Source of the DNA: Alphaproteobacteria bacterium Ga0077535
GTDB taxonomy: Bacteria; Pseudomonadota; Alphaproteobacteria; Caulobacterales; Aquidulcibacteraceae
Reading direction: 5' to 3'
Assembly: GCA_001464425.1 (NCBI GenBank)
Contig: LNEK01000035.1
Location: forward strand, 62,001 to 126,000
Length of the DNA: 64,000 bases
The translations under genes and the position numbers were made by a program. The notes below the pieces were generated by a model. It saw only the letters and a program-made list of their open reading frames with translations. It was not told the DNA's origin and searched no databases. How positions within the stretch are numbered: position 1 is the stretch's first letter; each line of letters opens with the position of its first letter. Positions 1 to 8,679 of the stretch are shown here, piece by piece.

Positions 1-609
1 TCCGGCTGGCGCGCAGAGCGCCAAGGCCCGACAGCGCAAACCGTGGTTCTGCTCTTCAACGCGAGCAACGACTGCTACGTCTTCGGCACGCCGAATTCGG
101 TGACGGCGAACGCCTCTCCGGATGCTGTTGTGCGCACAACTACGACGCCGATTGAAGCAAGCGCCTGGACGAACACCGCGAATTCCGTGCGCGACTTTTT
201 CTCGGGAAATTCGGCGCAACTCGTTTCGCAAACGGTTGACACCAGCCGCTTCTGGCCAGTGCAGCGCGCGCAATTCAACGGCGCGGGCGGCAAGACTGTT
301 TACGCAGCAATGACGAGCCGCCCGGGTTTTGACCTGATGGCGTTCTGCGCGCCTGCCAGCGGCGCCGGCGCTGCTTCGTCTTACGACGCGCTGTTCAATT
401 CATTGGCGCACCCGAACGACGCAGCGTGGCAACAGGCAGCTGGCGATCAAGCCGCCGCCCGCCAAGCCGCTCAGGAAGCCGCGGCCGCGCAACAAGCGGC
501 AGCAGCGCAGCAGCAGGCGCAACCGCAAGCTCAGGAAGCGGACGGCGTTAACGATGGCGTCGCGCGCTCCAGCCGCGACCCGCGCGCACGCCGCTCGCGG
601 GGCAATTAA
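1..609 (+). CDS. Hypothetical protein, 5' end outside window
   Basis: The frame is open from base 1 with no stop; the first possible start inside the window is GTG at 43, so the gene is probably cut by the left edge. About 202 residues are visible. The first two thirds are mixed sequence with two cysteines (near SNDCYVFG and MAFCAP). The last 60 or so residues are very rich in Ala and Gln and end in an Arg-rich tail (RARRSRGN), which looks disordered. I recognise no family. The real N-terminus, and any signal peptide, cannot be seen. Confidence 0.6.
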   Translation, partial: SGWRAERQGPTAQTVVLLFNASNDCYVFGTPNSVTANASPDAVVRTTTTPIEASAWTNTANSVRDFFSGNSAQLVSQTVDTSRFWPVQRAQFNGAGGKTVYAAMTSRPGFDLMAFCAPASGAGAASSYDALFNSLAHPNDAAWQQAAGDQAAARQAAQEAAAAQQAAAAQQQAQPQAQEADGVNDGVARSSRDPRARRSRGN

Positions 610-629
610 CAAAAGGTTGCCGTCAATTA

Positions 630-661
630 GCGTAAACGCTTGGTTATACTTGCGTTTACGC
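630..661. promoter_or_regulatory. Inverted repeat, possible operator
   Basis: GCGTAAACGC at 630-639 is the exact reverse complement of GCGTTTACGC at 652-661, with a 12-base AT-rich spacer. No T-run follows, so an operator ahead of the gene starting at 694 is more likely than an intrinsic terminator. The binding protein is unknown. Confidence 0.45.
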
Positions 662-693
662 GCAATTCACGACGATGGCTCAAACCATGAGTC

Positions 694-1422
694 ATGAACG
701 GAAGAGTCTCTGAGTCTGCGGCCCTAGCTCCTGCCCTTAGCGGCGGGAGCGTAAGCCGCAGCGGCTTGGCGCTCTTAGCCGCCGCTTCTGTTGCGCTGGC
801 GGCGTTCGTCGCGCCGCCTCTAGCTTTGCTCCTGCTAGCCGGCTTTGCAGCTTACGTGCTGATGCGCGTCGATACGCTTCGCATCGATTTCGCCTCGCTC
901 GCTGGGCCGGCGTTCGCCGCGATCGCCGTAGGCGCCATTCTTGGTCTGGCGAGCGGCATCGGCGTTCTGTTTGTTTGGCGGATGTATTGCGACACGCGCT
1001 GGAGCGTGCGTGAAGCGGCTCGGCTTGCCGAAGCTGCTGGACGCCCGGTTGAGACGTCCTGGCAGTCACTAGCGCATGCGTGGCTGACGCCATTCTATGG
1101 CTTGACGCTGGTTGCGTATAACGCGCCGCACATGATTGCGGGCCTGCCGCTCGATCTGCCGCATGTGCCGATCTTCGTGCCGATGATCGCAGGCGCGCTC
1201 GCTGTGGGCGCGACATTCGATTGGGCGCTGCAGCGCGCGGCGGATTGGCGTCTGGGCGATTTGGCCAAGGCGCCGGCGGCGCACTTGCTGGCGCACCACG
1301 TCATTTTCCTGGCCGCGTTCGGCTTCGGGCTTGATCTTTCAGCCGGGATTTTCGCGCTGATGGCCTGGCGGCTCGCGCACACGGCGCTGGCGCGTCAGGC
1401 GAGCTTCACGGCCGTTCCGTAA
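694..1422 (+). CDS. Multi-pass membrane protein of unknown function
   Basis: A 242-residue protein with an unusual N-terminus of about 20 polar residues, then hydrophobic segments near residues 25-60, 70-95, 135-175 and 195-230, suggesting four to six membrane helices. No motif ties it to a named family. Its last 28 bases overlap, tail to tail, the 3' end of the YbjQ-family gene on the other strand. Three GAGTC sites lie across its start. ATG at 694 is the first start in this frame after the upstream inverted repeat. Confidence 0.7.
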   Translation: MNGRVSESAALAPALSGGSVSRSGLALLAAASVALAAFVAPPLALLLLAGFAAYVLMRVDTLRIDFASLAGPAFAAIAVGAILGLASGIGVLFVWRMYCDTRWSVREAARLAEAAGRPVETSWQSLAHAWLTPFYGLTLVAYNAPHMIAGLPLDLPHVPIFVPMIAGALAVGATFDWALQRAADWRLGDLAKAPAAHLLAHHVIFLAAFGFGLDLSAGIFALMAWRLAHTALARQASFTAVP

Positions 1423-1712
1423 GCCAACACTTCCGTCGCTTGGCCTTGGCCGGCGTCGGTGGTTTCAAAACGCACGCCAATCACAGCATCGGCGCCGAGC
1501 GATTGGGCGTGCTGGACCATGCGGTCGAGCGCCTGCTCGCGGCTTTCGGCCAAGAGCTTGGTGTATTCGTGGATCTCACCGCCAACGATCATGCGCAGGC
1601 CCGCGACGATGTCGCGGCCGATGAAGCGTGAGCGCACGACGTTGCCGCGCACCAGCCCCAAGTGCTGCGCGACGGTGCGGCCGTGAACGTCGAACGTGGT
1701 GGAAATGATCAT
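1395..1712 (-). CDS. YbjQ/UPF0145 family protein (heavy-metal-binding domain)
   Basis: A 105-residue protein matching the small YbjQ family: N-terminal strand MIISTTFDVHGR, the central GLRMIVGGEIHEYTKLL segment, then QSLGADAVIGVRFE and a final YGTAVKLA. Members form oligomeric rings of unknown cellular role; metal binding is inferred from the Pfam name only. I chose the ATG at 1712 because the family begins this way; a start at 1742 would add ten residues and overlap the upstream gene. It is probably the last gene of a three-gene minus-strand operon. Confidence 0.85.
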   Translation of the reverse strand: MIISTTFDVHGRTVAQHLGLVRGNVVRSRFIGRDIVAGLRMIVGGEIHEYTKLLAESREQALDRMVQHAQSLGADAVIGVRFETTDAGQGQATEVLAYGTAVKLA

Positions 1713-1725
1713 GCTGCGCTCCGAA

Positions 1726-2031
1726 TCAACGCTCAACGTCACGATAGCGCTTTTCTTCGGCGCCGCCGCTTTGATCGGCGATGACCTGGATGATCATCCA
1801 GACGCCGCCGACGAGCATCATGATAAAACCAACAAGGCCAGCTGCGCCAATGGCGATGGCTGAAAGCAGGCTGCCGGCGATAAGCACAGGATCGCCGCCG
1901 CTGAACGCCGCGCCAATCACCGCGCCGATGCCGAGGACATACGCCAGCACGCAAAGCCCCGCACCGATGCAGAAGCAAAGCATGGCGCTGTTTGAACGGC
2001 GCTCCGGGTTCGGGACGTCAGACGGCTTCAT
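1726..2031 (-). CDS. Small membrane protein, unknown function
   Basis: A 101-residue protein with a short polar N-terminus (MKPSDVPNPERRSN), two or three strongly hydrophobic segments between residues 16 and 85, and a charged tail. Its start overlaps the end of the upstream MBL gene by 14 bases and its stop lies 13 bases from the ybjQ-like start, which supports one transcript. Nothing identifies a function. Confidence 0.7.
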   Translation of the reverse strand: MKPSDVPNPERRSNSAMLCFCIGAGLCVLAYVLGIGAVIGAAFSGGDPVLIAGSLLSAIAIGAAGLVGFIMMLVGGVWMIIQVIADQSGGAEEKRYRDVER

Positions 2032-3088
2032 AACGGATCACGCCCTGTTCATCTTTCACGGCGCGGGCAAGGCCGCGGCCGATCAGGCAATTGGTATGGG
2101 CGATAGCTTCGCCCGTCGCCATGCCTAAAAGCTCCGGCCCGATCTTGCGCGCGAACAGCGCGATGAAGAGATCGACGGCGCGTTTTGGCTCCTGCTGCAA
2201 ACGCTGGAGCACGCGGGCGAGCGCTTTTTCGTGGCCTTCGATAAGATTGGTGAGGCGCTCGTGCAGGCCGATGAACGGCTCGTTGTGCGAGGGCAGCACC
2301 AACACATCGTTTGGCATGACGTTGAGCAGCTTCTGGCACGACGCAATCCAATCGGCCAGCGGATCGCCATCGGGCTCAGTTGGAAACACCGAGACGTTGG
2401 ACGAAATGCGCGGCAGCACCTGATCGCCGGAGATGAAAAGCTTCAGCTCTTCTTGCCAGAGGCAGACATGCTCGGGGCAATGGCCGTTGCCGGTGATGAC
2501 GCGCCACGGGCGGCCGCCGATGTCGATGACATCGCCATCGCTCATGCGGCGATAGGCGTCGGGAATTTTGGAGACAGCTTTGCCGAACCCGCCGAAGCGG
2601 ATTTTGTAGCTATCGAGCGCGTCCTCGTCCCAGCCCGCGGCGCGATAGAAGCGCACGCCCTCTTCCGGCGCTTCGCGGCCCGTATCGGCGACGAGCATGC
2701 GGCCAGTGATGTATTCAAGCCGGCTCATCCAAAGCGTGGCGTTGAACTTGCGGCAGATCCAGCCGGCGAGGCCCATGTGATCGGGATGCATGTGCGTGCA
2801 GATGACGCGCGTGACCGGTTTGCCCTTCAGCGTCTCGTCGAAAATCTTGCGCCAATATTCGCGCGATTGCTCGAGCGCGACGCCGGTATCGACGATCGTC
2901 CAGCCGTCGCCATCTTCGATCAGCCACAGATTGATCCATTGCAGCGCAAACGGCAGCGGCATGCGCACCCAGTGTACACCGGGAGCGATTTCACGCGCCT
3001 CGCCGGCCACCGGCGGCTCACCCAGTGGGTAGGTCAAAAGCGGCTTCACCCGCTCCGTAACCTCCTGCTCCAGCCCGTCCATCGACAT
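2018..3088 (-). CDS. MBL-fold metallo-hydrolase
   Basis: A 356-residue metallo-beta-lactamase superfamily hydrolase. The dinuclear metal motif HxHxDH is visible as THMHPDHMG near residue 100. Further ligands are plausible at GHCPEHV (near 205), GDQVLP and LPSHNEPF. Arrangement and length resemble glyoxalase-II-like hydrolases with a C-terminal helical extension, but the substrate cannot be told. The start at 3088 has a purine-rich site (GGAGAAG) five bases upstream. First gene of the operon with the small membrane protein and YbjQ. Confidence 0.85.
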   Translation of the reverse strand: MSMDGLEQEVTERVKPLLTYPLGEPPVAGEAREIAPGVHWVRMPLPFALQWINLWLIEDGDGWTIVDTGVALEQSREYWRKIFDETLKGKPVTRVICTHMHPDHMGLAGWICRKFNATLWMSRLEYITGRMLVADTGREAPEEGVRFYRAAGWDEDALDSYKIRFGGFGKAVSKIPDAYRRMSDGDVIDIGGRPWRVITGNGHCPEHVCLWQEELKLFISGDQVLPRISSNVSVFPTEPDGDPLADWIASCQKLLNVMPNDVLVLPSHNEPFIGLHERLTNLIEGHEKALARVLQRLQQEPKRAVDLFIALFARKIGPELLGMATGEAIAHTNCLIGRGLARAVKDEQGVIRYEAV

Positions 3089-3229
3089 AAAAACTTCTCC
3101 GTTCTCCAGCTTAGCCGAGCAAATCCCCCGACTAAATGGGGTGAGCAGCCGAAAAGCGGGGGCTGGCGGCTTTAACCCTGCGGGAAAAAGCGGCTAAACT
3201 GCCCTTCGCGCCGAGGCCAGGGGGAACGC

Positions 3230-4456
3230 ATGAAGCGCATTATCGTCTGCATGGATGGGACTTGGCAGTCCCTGCATCAGCCGCGGCTGACGAATATCGG
3301 CATCATTGCGCGCAGTGTTGCGCACAAAGAAACGCGCGATGACGGCACGGAAGTGCACCAAACGGTGATCTACACGCATGGCGTGGGCTCATCGATGGGC
3401 GCGCTCGCGCAGCGCGGCTTCTTCGGCAGCCTCTCCTACGCCATCAACCGCTTTGGCGGCGGCGCCTTCGGCGAAGGCCTCGAGGACGGCATTCTCGATA
3501 CCTACCTGCGTGTCGCCTTCGATTATGAAGATGGCGACGAGATCTACATCTTTGGATTCAGCCGCGGCGCATTCGCGGCGCGCAGACTCGCGGGGCTCAT
3601 CAACACGGCAGGCATTGTCAGCCGCCGCCACACCGAAAAAGCGCTCGAGGGCTTTCGTCTCTACTATAATGCTCCAGGCGATGACGCGACCGACGAAAAA
3701 AAGCGCGAGCACGCGGAGAAAGCCGCGAAGTTCCGGCTGGATTACGGCAAAGGCTCGCGCCGGGATGACGGCACGCGCCTCGCGTCATCAGAAGTGCCGC
3801 GAATTAAATATCTCGGCGTGTTCGACACCGTCGCGCAACGCGGACTGGCGGAAGTCGTCGCCTCAATGACGCCGTGGACTGAGCCAAACCGCTTCAGCTT
3901 CGTCAATAACCGCATCTGCGCCAACGTTGATAATGCGCGCCACGCAGTAGCGATTGACGAAGCACGCATCGGCTTTCCCGCTTCGTTGTGGGAAAACCTA
4001 GATGACGACAACAAGCGCGTCGGCCGGCGCGCTTACGAGCAGCGCTGGTTCATTGGCACGCATGGCGATATCGGCGGCGGCGAAGCCAATGTCGCGCTCT
4101 CAGCCGTTGCGCTAAAATGGATCGCTGAGGGCGCACAGAACGCCGGCCTGCGTTTCTACGCCACCTATGGCGACGATGAATCGCCGCTCGACAAAACGCT
4201 GCGCGAAGCCGGCTATGAATCGCCGATTTCTAGGCCGCGCCTCGATAAGGCGTGGATGCCACTCCATTATCCGTTCCGCGTTCGCCGTATCTGGCGCGAA
4301 AAGGGCAAGCCGACCCGCATCGACGCCGAATTCCTGCTCGATGAGGCCGTATTCAAGCGCGCAACGGCGGAGAAGCTCCGCCCGCGTTACCTGCCATCAC
4401 CGTTGCGGCCGTTCCGGACGGTGCTGAAAGAGTGGACGAAGGAACACCGCCCCTGA
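3230..4456 (+). CDS. DUF2235 domain-containing alpha/beta hydrolase
   Basis: A 408-residue protein beginning MKRIIVCMDGTWQ, typical of the DUF2235 family, which is related to the catalytic part of some type VI phospholipase effectors (Tle1-like). The nucleophile-elbow motif is seen as GFSRGAFAAR near residue 110, with YTHGVGSS earlier and GTHGDIGGG later. There is no signal peptide and no T6SS gene nearby, so a cytoplasmic housekeeping or defence-like role is as likely as an effector role. A good ribosome site (AGGGGGAA) precedes the ATG. Followed 26 bases later by a small exported protein. Confidence 0.85.
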   Translation: MKRIIVCMDGTWQSLHQPRLTNIGIIARSVAHKETRDDGTEVHQTVIYTHGVGSSMGALAQRGFFGSLSYAINRFGGGAFGEGLEDGILDTYLRVAFDYEDGDEIYIFGFSRGAFAARRLAGLINTAGIVSRRHTEKALEGFRLYYNAPGDDATDEKKREHAEKAAKFRLDYGKGSRRDDGTRLASSEVPRIKYLGVFDTVAQRGLAEVVASMTPWTEPNRFSFVNNRICANVDNARHAVAIDEARIGFPASLWENLDDDNKRVGRRAYEQRWFIGTHGDIGGGEANVALSAVALKWIAEGAQNAGLRFYATYGDDESPLDKTLREAGYESPISRPRLDKAWMPLHYPFRVRRIWREKGKPTRIDAEFLLDEAVFKRATAEKLRPRYLPSPLRPFRTVLKEWTKEHRP

Positions 4457-4482
4457 GCCGGGCGGAAGTGGAGAGGAAACGT

Positions 4483-4884
4483 ATGCGGGCTTTGATCTTA
4501 TCTGTCGTCACGGCGATTGCTGTCGGCGCTACTGGTTTGGCGCACGGGCAGTCGGCGGACACGCTCTCGCTGTCGTCGTCGCAGATTTACGATGCGTGCA
4601 TCACGAACAACCAAGGTCCGCCGCTCGAGTGCGCGTGCATGGCAGGCTTCTACGGCGGGCGCTTGCAGGCCGACGAGTACCGCTTGATCTCTGTGCTGAA
4701 CCGCTATGTCGGCCCGGGCGGAGAAGTACGCGATATGCCGGCCGTGCAGCGCGCCATCCGCGACGAAGCCACGACGATGGGCCTCAGCGATCAGCGCTTC
4801 GGCCAAATCATGCAACGCTTCTCAGTGATGGAAACCGACGGCGCCTATGGCGACCGTGTCTGCATGGTGATGCGCGGTAAGTGA
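4483..4884 (+). CDS. Small exported protein with conserved-looking cysteines
   Basis: A 133-residue protein with a clear Sec signal peptide (hydrophobic core LILSVVTAIAVGATGLAHG, probable cleavage after the AHG). The mature part has cysteines in ACITNN, ECACMAG and RVCMVM, suggesting disulphides in the periplasm. I chose the ATG at 4483 because GAGAGGAAAC lies just upstream and the signal peptide then starts directly; an upstream in-frame start at 4432 would bury it and overlap the previous gene. No family recognised. Its stop abuts the convergent acyl-CoA dehydrogenase stop. Confidence 0.7.
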   Translation: MRALILSVVTAIAVGATGLAHGQSADTLSLSSSQIYDACITNNQGPPLECACMAGFYGGRLQADEYRLISVLNRYVGPGGEVRDMPAVQRAIRDEATTMGLSDQRFGQIMQRFSVMETDGAYGDRVCMVMRGK

Positions 4885-6492
4885 TCAGACACACAGCGCC
4901 GCGGCGCCTATGCTGATCTCAGCGACGCGGGCTTCGGCCCGCGTCAGCACGCTCTCACAATAGAAATTGTACAGCGACGCCTGCTCGACGTTGGGCGCCC
5001 GCTTGAGGCCGCGCGCCCAGAGCATGGCGCCGGCCACATCACCCGCGAGGGCAAGATAGGCGCTGGCGCCGGTGAGCGCGTCTTCGCGCGCGGCCGAGAG
5101 CATATGATCCGTCGCGCGCTCCAACGCGTCGGCGGCGCTCGCGAGGCGCGGGTGCGCACTGGCGATTGCGCGTGTGTCGGCGATCAGCGCGCGCATAGCG
5201 TCGCCACGATCGCTTAGCAATTTGCGGCCATAGAGATCGATGGCTTGGATGCCGTTTGTGCCTTCGTAGATCGGGGCGATGCGGGCGTCGCGGTAGAATA
5301 GGGCTGCGCCGCCCTCTTCGACGAAACCCATGCCGCCATGAATTTGCACGCCGAGGCTGGCGACTTCGACGCCGAGATCGGTGCACCAGGCCTTGGCGAG
5401 CGGGGTCAGCAAATCTTCGCGGGCTTTGTCGCCGGCATCGGCGGCGACGGCGCAGGCGTAGCAGATGGCGCGGCCGGCTTGGATTTTGGCGCGCATGGTC
5501 GTGAGCATGCGGCGGATGTCCGGATGCTCGATGATGAGCGCGCCGCCCTGTTTGCGGTCACGCGCGTAGGCGAGCGCCTTCTGGTAGGCGGCCTCCGCGA
5601 CAGCGACACCTTCCATGCCGACATTGAGCCGCGCTGCATTCATCATCGTGAACATGGCGGCGAGGCCGCGGTTCTCTTCGCCTATGAGCCAGCCTGTCGC
5701 GCCTTCATAGGCCATCGTGCAGGTGGGCGAAGCGTGGATGCCCATCTTCTCCTCGACGCCGATGCAGCGAACGGCGTTCCGCGAACCATCCTCGTCGCGA
5801 TATTTGGGCACGATGAACATCGAGATGCCCTTCGAGCCGGCCGGCGCGCCGTCGATGCGGGCGAGAACGAGGTGGATGATGTTGGGCGCAAGGTCGTGCT
5901 CGCCCCAGGTGATGAAGATCTTTTGGCCGGTGATGGCGTAGGAGCCATCGGCTTGCGGGACGGCTTTCGTCGTCAGCGCACCAAGATCCGAGCCAGCTTG
6001 CGGCTCCGTGAGGTTCATCGTCCCGGTCCATTCGCCGGAGATGAGCTTTTCGAGATAGAGGTTCTTTTGGTCCGGCGCGCCGTGCTGTTCGATCGCTTCG
6101 ATGGCGGTGAGCGTCAGCATTGGCAGCAAGCCGAAACTCATATTGGCGCTGTGCACCGTTTCCATCACGGCGAGCGCGACCGCGCGCGGCAAACCTTGGC
6201 CGCCATAGGCGGGATCAGCCGCGAGCCCCTGCCAGCCACCGGCCTTGAACGCCTCGTAAGCTTCGCGGAAGCCCTGCGCAGCGACGACGACGTCGCCGCC
6301 AAGAATAACGCCTGCGCGATCGCCGCTGCGATTGATCGGCGCGAGGGTTTCAGCCGCGAGAGCGCCGGCCCCTTCCAAGATGGCGGAGAGCAGATCGGCG
6401 TCGAGGTCGGGATATCTTTCGCGCAGCCGCCACAGATCTGCGCACGCCTCCAGGGCAAAGCGCATGTCGGCGATTGGGGCGGCGTAGCTCAT
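4885..6492 (-). CDS. Acyl-CoA dehydrogenase (long form with C-terminal domain)
   Basis: A 535-residue flavoprotein of fatty-acid or carboxylic-acid beta-oxidation, oxidising an acyl-CoA to the enoyl-CoA. The FAD-binding NLTEPQAGSDLG and KIFITWGEHD segments are near residues 160-200. The catalytic glutamate motif YEGTNGIQ is at residues 409-416 (Glu410). The length and C-terminal helical extension fit the subgroup that includes DmdC-like and FadE-like proteins. Acyl chain preference is unknown. ATG at 6492 (MSYAAP) is preferred over 6516. No electron-transfer flavoprotein gene is adjacent. Confidence 0.92.
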   Translation of the reverse strand: MSYAAPIADMRFALEACADLWRLRERYPDLDADLLSAILEGAGALAAETLAPINRSGDRAGVILGGDVVVAAQGFREAYEAFKAGGWQGLAADPAYGGQGLPRAVALAVMETVHSANMSFGLLPMLTLTAIEAIEQHGAPDQKNLYLEKLISGEWTGTMNLTEPQAGSDLGALTTKAVPQADGSYAITGQKIFITWGEHDLAPNIIHLVLARIDGAPAGSKGISMFIVPKYRDEDGSRNAVRCIGVEEKMGIHASPTCTMAYEGATGWLIGEENRGLAAMFTMMNAARLNVGMEGVAVAEAAYQKALAYARDRKQGGALIIEHPDIRRMLTTMRAKIQAGRAICYACAVAADAGDKAREDLLTPLAKAWCTDLGVEVASLGVQIHGGMGFVEEGGAALFYRDARIAPIYEGTNGIQAIDLYGRKLLSDRGDAMRALIADTRAIASAHPRLASAADALERATDHMLSAAREDALTGASAYLALAGDVAGAMLWARGLKRAPNVEQASLYNFYCESVLTRAEARVAEISIGAAALCV

Positions 6493-6657
6493 GCAGCGGT
6501 CTCCATCAGACAACATAGCGCCACTAGGGAAATGTGCGAGGCGTGCGCAACGTCATGTTGATAGGCGGGCGGCGACCTCTAGGTTACGTGAATGTGCCTT
6601 CATGGCGCGGAGCGGCAGGCGCGCTACATAGGCCGCTTCAGTGAGGAGAAACCTGAA

Positions 6658-7365
6658 ATGAAATCTTGGATGATGGCCGCGGCGGCAGCATTGACACTTG
6701 CCGCGTGCTCGCAGCCCGCCCCGGCACCCACGGAAACGCCGGTTGCAGGGATCCCGGTCAACGCGCCGAGCGGCACTTACACACTCGACCCCCACCACAC
6801 TACGGTGACGGTGCGCGCCAAGCACTTCGGCCTCTCCAATTACGCGCTGCGCCTCAATGGCGTCACGGGCACGCTCAACTTCAACGCTGACGATCCGGCT
6901 CAGAGCACTATCGAAGCGACTGTGGCGACGACGACGCTTGATACGCCCTATTCCGGCGACCGCGACTTCGACGCCGAATTGCAGAACTCAGAGTGGCTGG
7001 ACTCGGCGCAATTCCCGACGGCGACCTTCCGCTCGACCGCTGTTGAGCGCACCGGCCCGAACACGGCGCGCGTCACCGGCGATCTGACGATCCGCGGCGT
7101 CACCCACCCGATCACGCTCGACGCTACGTACAATGCGAGCCACGCCAGCCACCCGATGGGCTTCCCCGGCGCGCTGATCGGCTTTTCCGCAACCGGCACG
7201 TTCCAGCGTTCGCAATACGGGCTCAACGTCCTGCAGCCGAGTGAGCCTGGCGCCAGCGACGGCGTCGCCAACGATGTCGAGCTGATCATCGAAGCCGAGT
7301 TCACCCGCCCGGTGGATGCGGGCTCGACCCCGCCGCCAGCGCAGCCGGCTGAACCTGTCAACTAA
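6658..7365 (+). CDS. YceI-family periplasmic lipoprotein
   Basis: A 235-residue protein with a lipoprotein signal ending in the lipobox LAAC (Cys about residue 16), then a Pro-rich linker and a YceI domain: SGTYTLDPHHTTVTVRAKHFG, DRDFDAELQNSEWLD, FPTATFRST and LTIRGVTHPI. YceI proteins are lipocalin-like barrels that bind isoprenoid quinone-like lipids. GAGGAG lies upstream of the ATG at 6658. Its stop codon is directly followed by the ATG of a cytochrome b561-YceI fusion, so the two are almost certainly co-translated and work together at the membrane. Confidence 0.9.
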   Translation: MKSWMMAAAAALTLAACSQPAPAPTETPVAGIPVNAPSGTYTLDPHHTTVTVRAKHFGLSNYALRLNGVTGTLNFNADDPAQSTIEATVATTTLDTPYSGDRDFDAELQNSEWLDSAQFPTATFRSTAVERTGPNTARVTGDLTIRGVTHPITLDATYNASHASHPMGFPGALIGFSATGTFQRSQYGLNVLQPSEPGASDGVANDVELIIEAEFTRPVDAGSTPPPAQPAEPVN

Positions 7366-8679
7366 ATGGCAGCGCCGGCTCAACGTTACGCCGCGATCGC
7401 GATCGTCCTGCATTGGGCGATCGCGCTTTCGATCGCGCTGATGATCCCGCTCGGTTGGTGGATGGGTGATCAGGCGGAGGATGGCGTCGTCAGCGACGCG
7501 CTCTTCCAGACCTATCAACTCCACAAATCGATCGGGCTCACAGTGCTGGCGTTGAGCTTGGCGCAGCTCACTTGGCGGCTGCTAAATCCGCCGCCGCCTC
7601 TGCCCGAGGGGATGCCGGGTTGGGAGCGCTTCGCAGCGCGCGCAACGCACGCGGCGCTGTATGCGCTGATGATCGGCCTGCCGCTAACGGGCTGGCTCTA
7701 TGTGTCGGCCGGCTGGACGGACGACGGCCCGCTCGAAGTGACAACGCGCTGGTTTGGGCTGTTTGTGGTCCCGCACCTGTTCGGGCTGCCGGGCGCCGCG
7801 GCCGAAGTGCGCGAAGAAGTGGCCGATGCGGCGATGAGCGCGCATTCGTTGCTGGCTTGGGGCGCGATCGGGCTGGCGGCGTTGCACGCAGCGGCGGCGC
7901 TGAAGCACCACTTCATCAACCGCGATAATGTGCTGACACAGATGGTTCCGGGCTTGCGCGCGTTGGGCGACGGTGATGAGCCTGCACCGAGGAATCCTCT
8001 GCGACTGGCGGTGTTGGGCGGTGGCCTAGCGCTCGTGCTCGTTGGCATTGGGGCGGCGCTGTTCACATGGGCGCAAGTCGGCGCGAGCGGACCGCAGGCG
8101 CAGTCCGAGATCGAGATCGCTGCGCCGGTTGCCCCGCCGGAAGAGATTGCAGCGCCGCCAGAGCCGGGCGCGCCGCCGGTCTGGCGCGTCGATACGCGGG
8201 CAAGTTCGATCGGGTTTGCGTTTGACTACGACGATGGCGAGACCTCGTCGCGCTTCGAAGGTCGCTTCACCCGCTGGCGCGCCGACATCAGGTTCGATCC
8301 GGACGATCTCGCGGGCTCCAGCGCAGTGGTGACGATCGAGACGGCGTCGGCCACCGATGGCGTGGCGATGCACGACCGGGCGCTGCCTGGGCCGGAATGG
8401 TTCGATGCGGCCGCGCATCCGCATGCTGTGTTCCGCGCGACAGAGTTTCGGCGCAACGGCGATGGCTACGTCGCCGAGGGCGAACTGACCATCCGCGGAC
8501 GCACCCGCGACTACGAACTGCCCTTCTCGCTGACGATCGAAGGCGATCGTGCGGTGATGACGAGCACGTCGCGCCTTGATCGTCGCGACTACGATATCGG
8601 CAAGGACACCGACGCTGACGACGTAATCTCGCGCGACATCGATCTCGCCATCCGCGTCGAGGCCGCGCGGCAGCCATGA
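7366..8679 (+). CDS. Cytochrome b561 fused to a YceI domain
   Basis: A 437-residue two-domain protein. Residues 1-190 form a four-helix cytochrome b561 with candidate haem-ligand histidines (VLHWAIAL near the start, YQLHKSIG near 50, and a His-rich LHAAAALKHHF near 175). A further hydrophobic stretch (about 210-235) and a Pro/Ala-rich linker lead to a C-terminal YceI domain (VWRVDTRASSIGFAF, HDRALPGPEWFDA, LTIRGRTRDYE). The order suggests a quinol-linked membrane electron carrier tethered to its own quinone-binding domain. It overlaps the Sua5 gene by four bases (ATGA). Confidence 0.9.
   Translation: MAAPAQRYAAIAIVLHWAIALSIALMIPLGWWMGDQAEDGVVSDALFQTYQLHKSIGLTVLALSLAQLTWRLLNPPPPLPEGMPGWERFAARATHAALYALMIGLPLTGWLYVSAGWTDDGPLEVTTRWFGLFVVPHLFGLPGAAAEVREEVADAAMSAHSLLAWGAIGLAALHAAAALKHHFINRDNVLTQMVPGLRALGDGDEPAPRNPLRLAVLGGGLALVLVGIGAALFTWAQVGASGPQAQSEIEIAAPVAPPEEIAAPPEPGAPPVWRVDTRASSIGFAFDYDDGETSSRFEGRFTRWRADIRFDPDDLAGSSAVVTIETASATDGVAMHDRALPGPEWFDAAAHPHAVFRATEFRRNGDGYVAEGELTIRGRTRDYELPFSLTIEGDRAVMTSTSRLDRRDYDIGKDTDADDVISRDIDLAIRVEAARQP

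Noticed and set aside
3230-4456. A type VI secretion effector locus
   Set aside because: No VgrG, Hcp, PAAR or adaptor genes nearby; DUF2235 alone is not enough.
5338-6561. A 407-codon open frame opposite the acyl-CoA dehydrogenase
   Set aside because: Shadow frame of a clear flavoenzyme gene.
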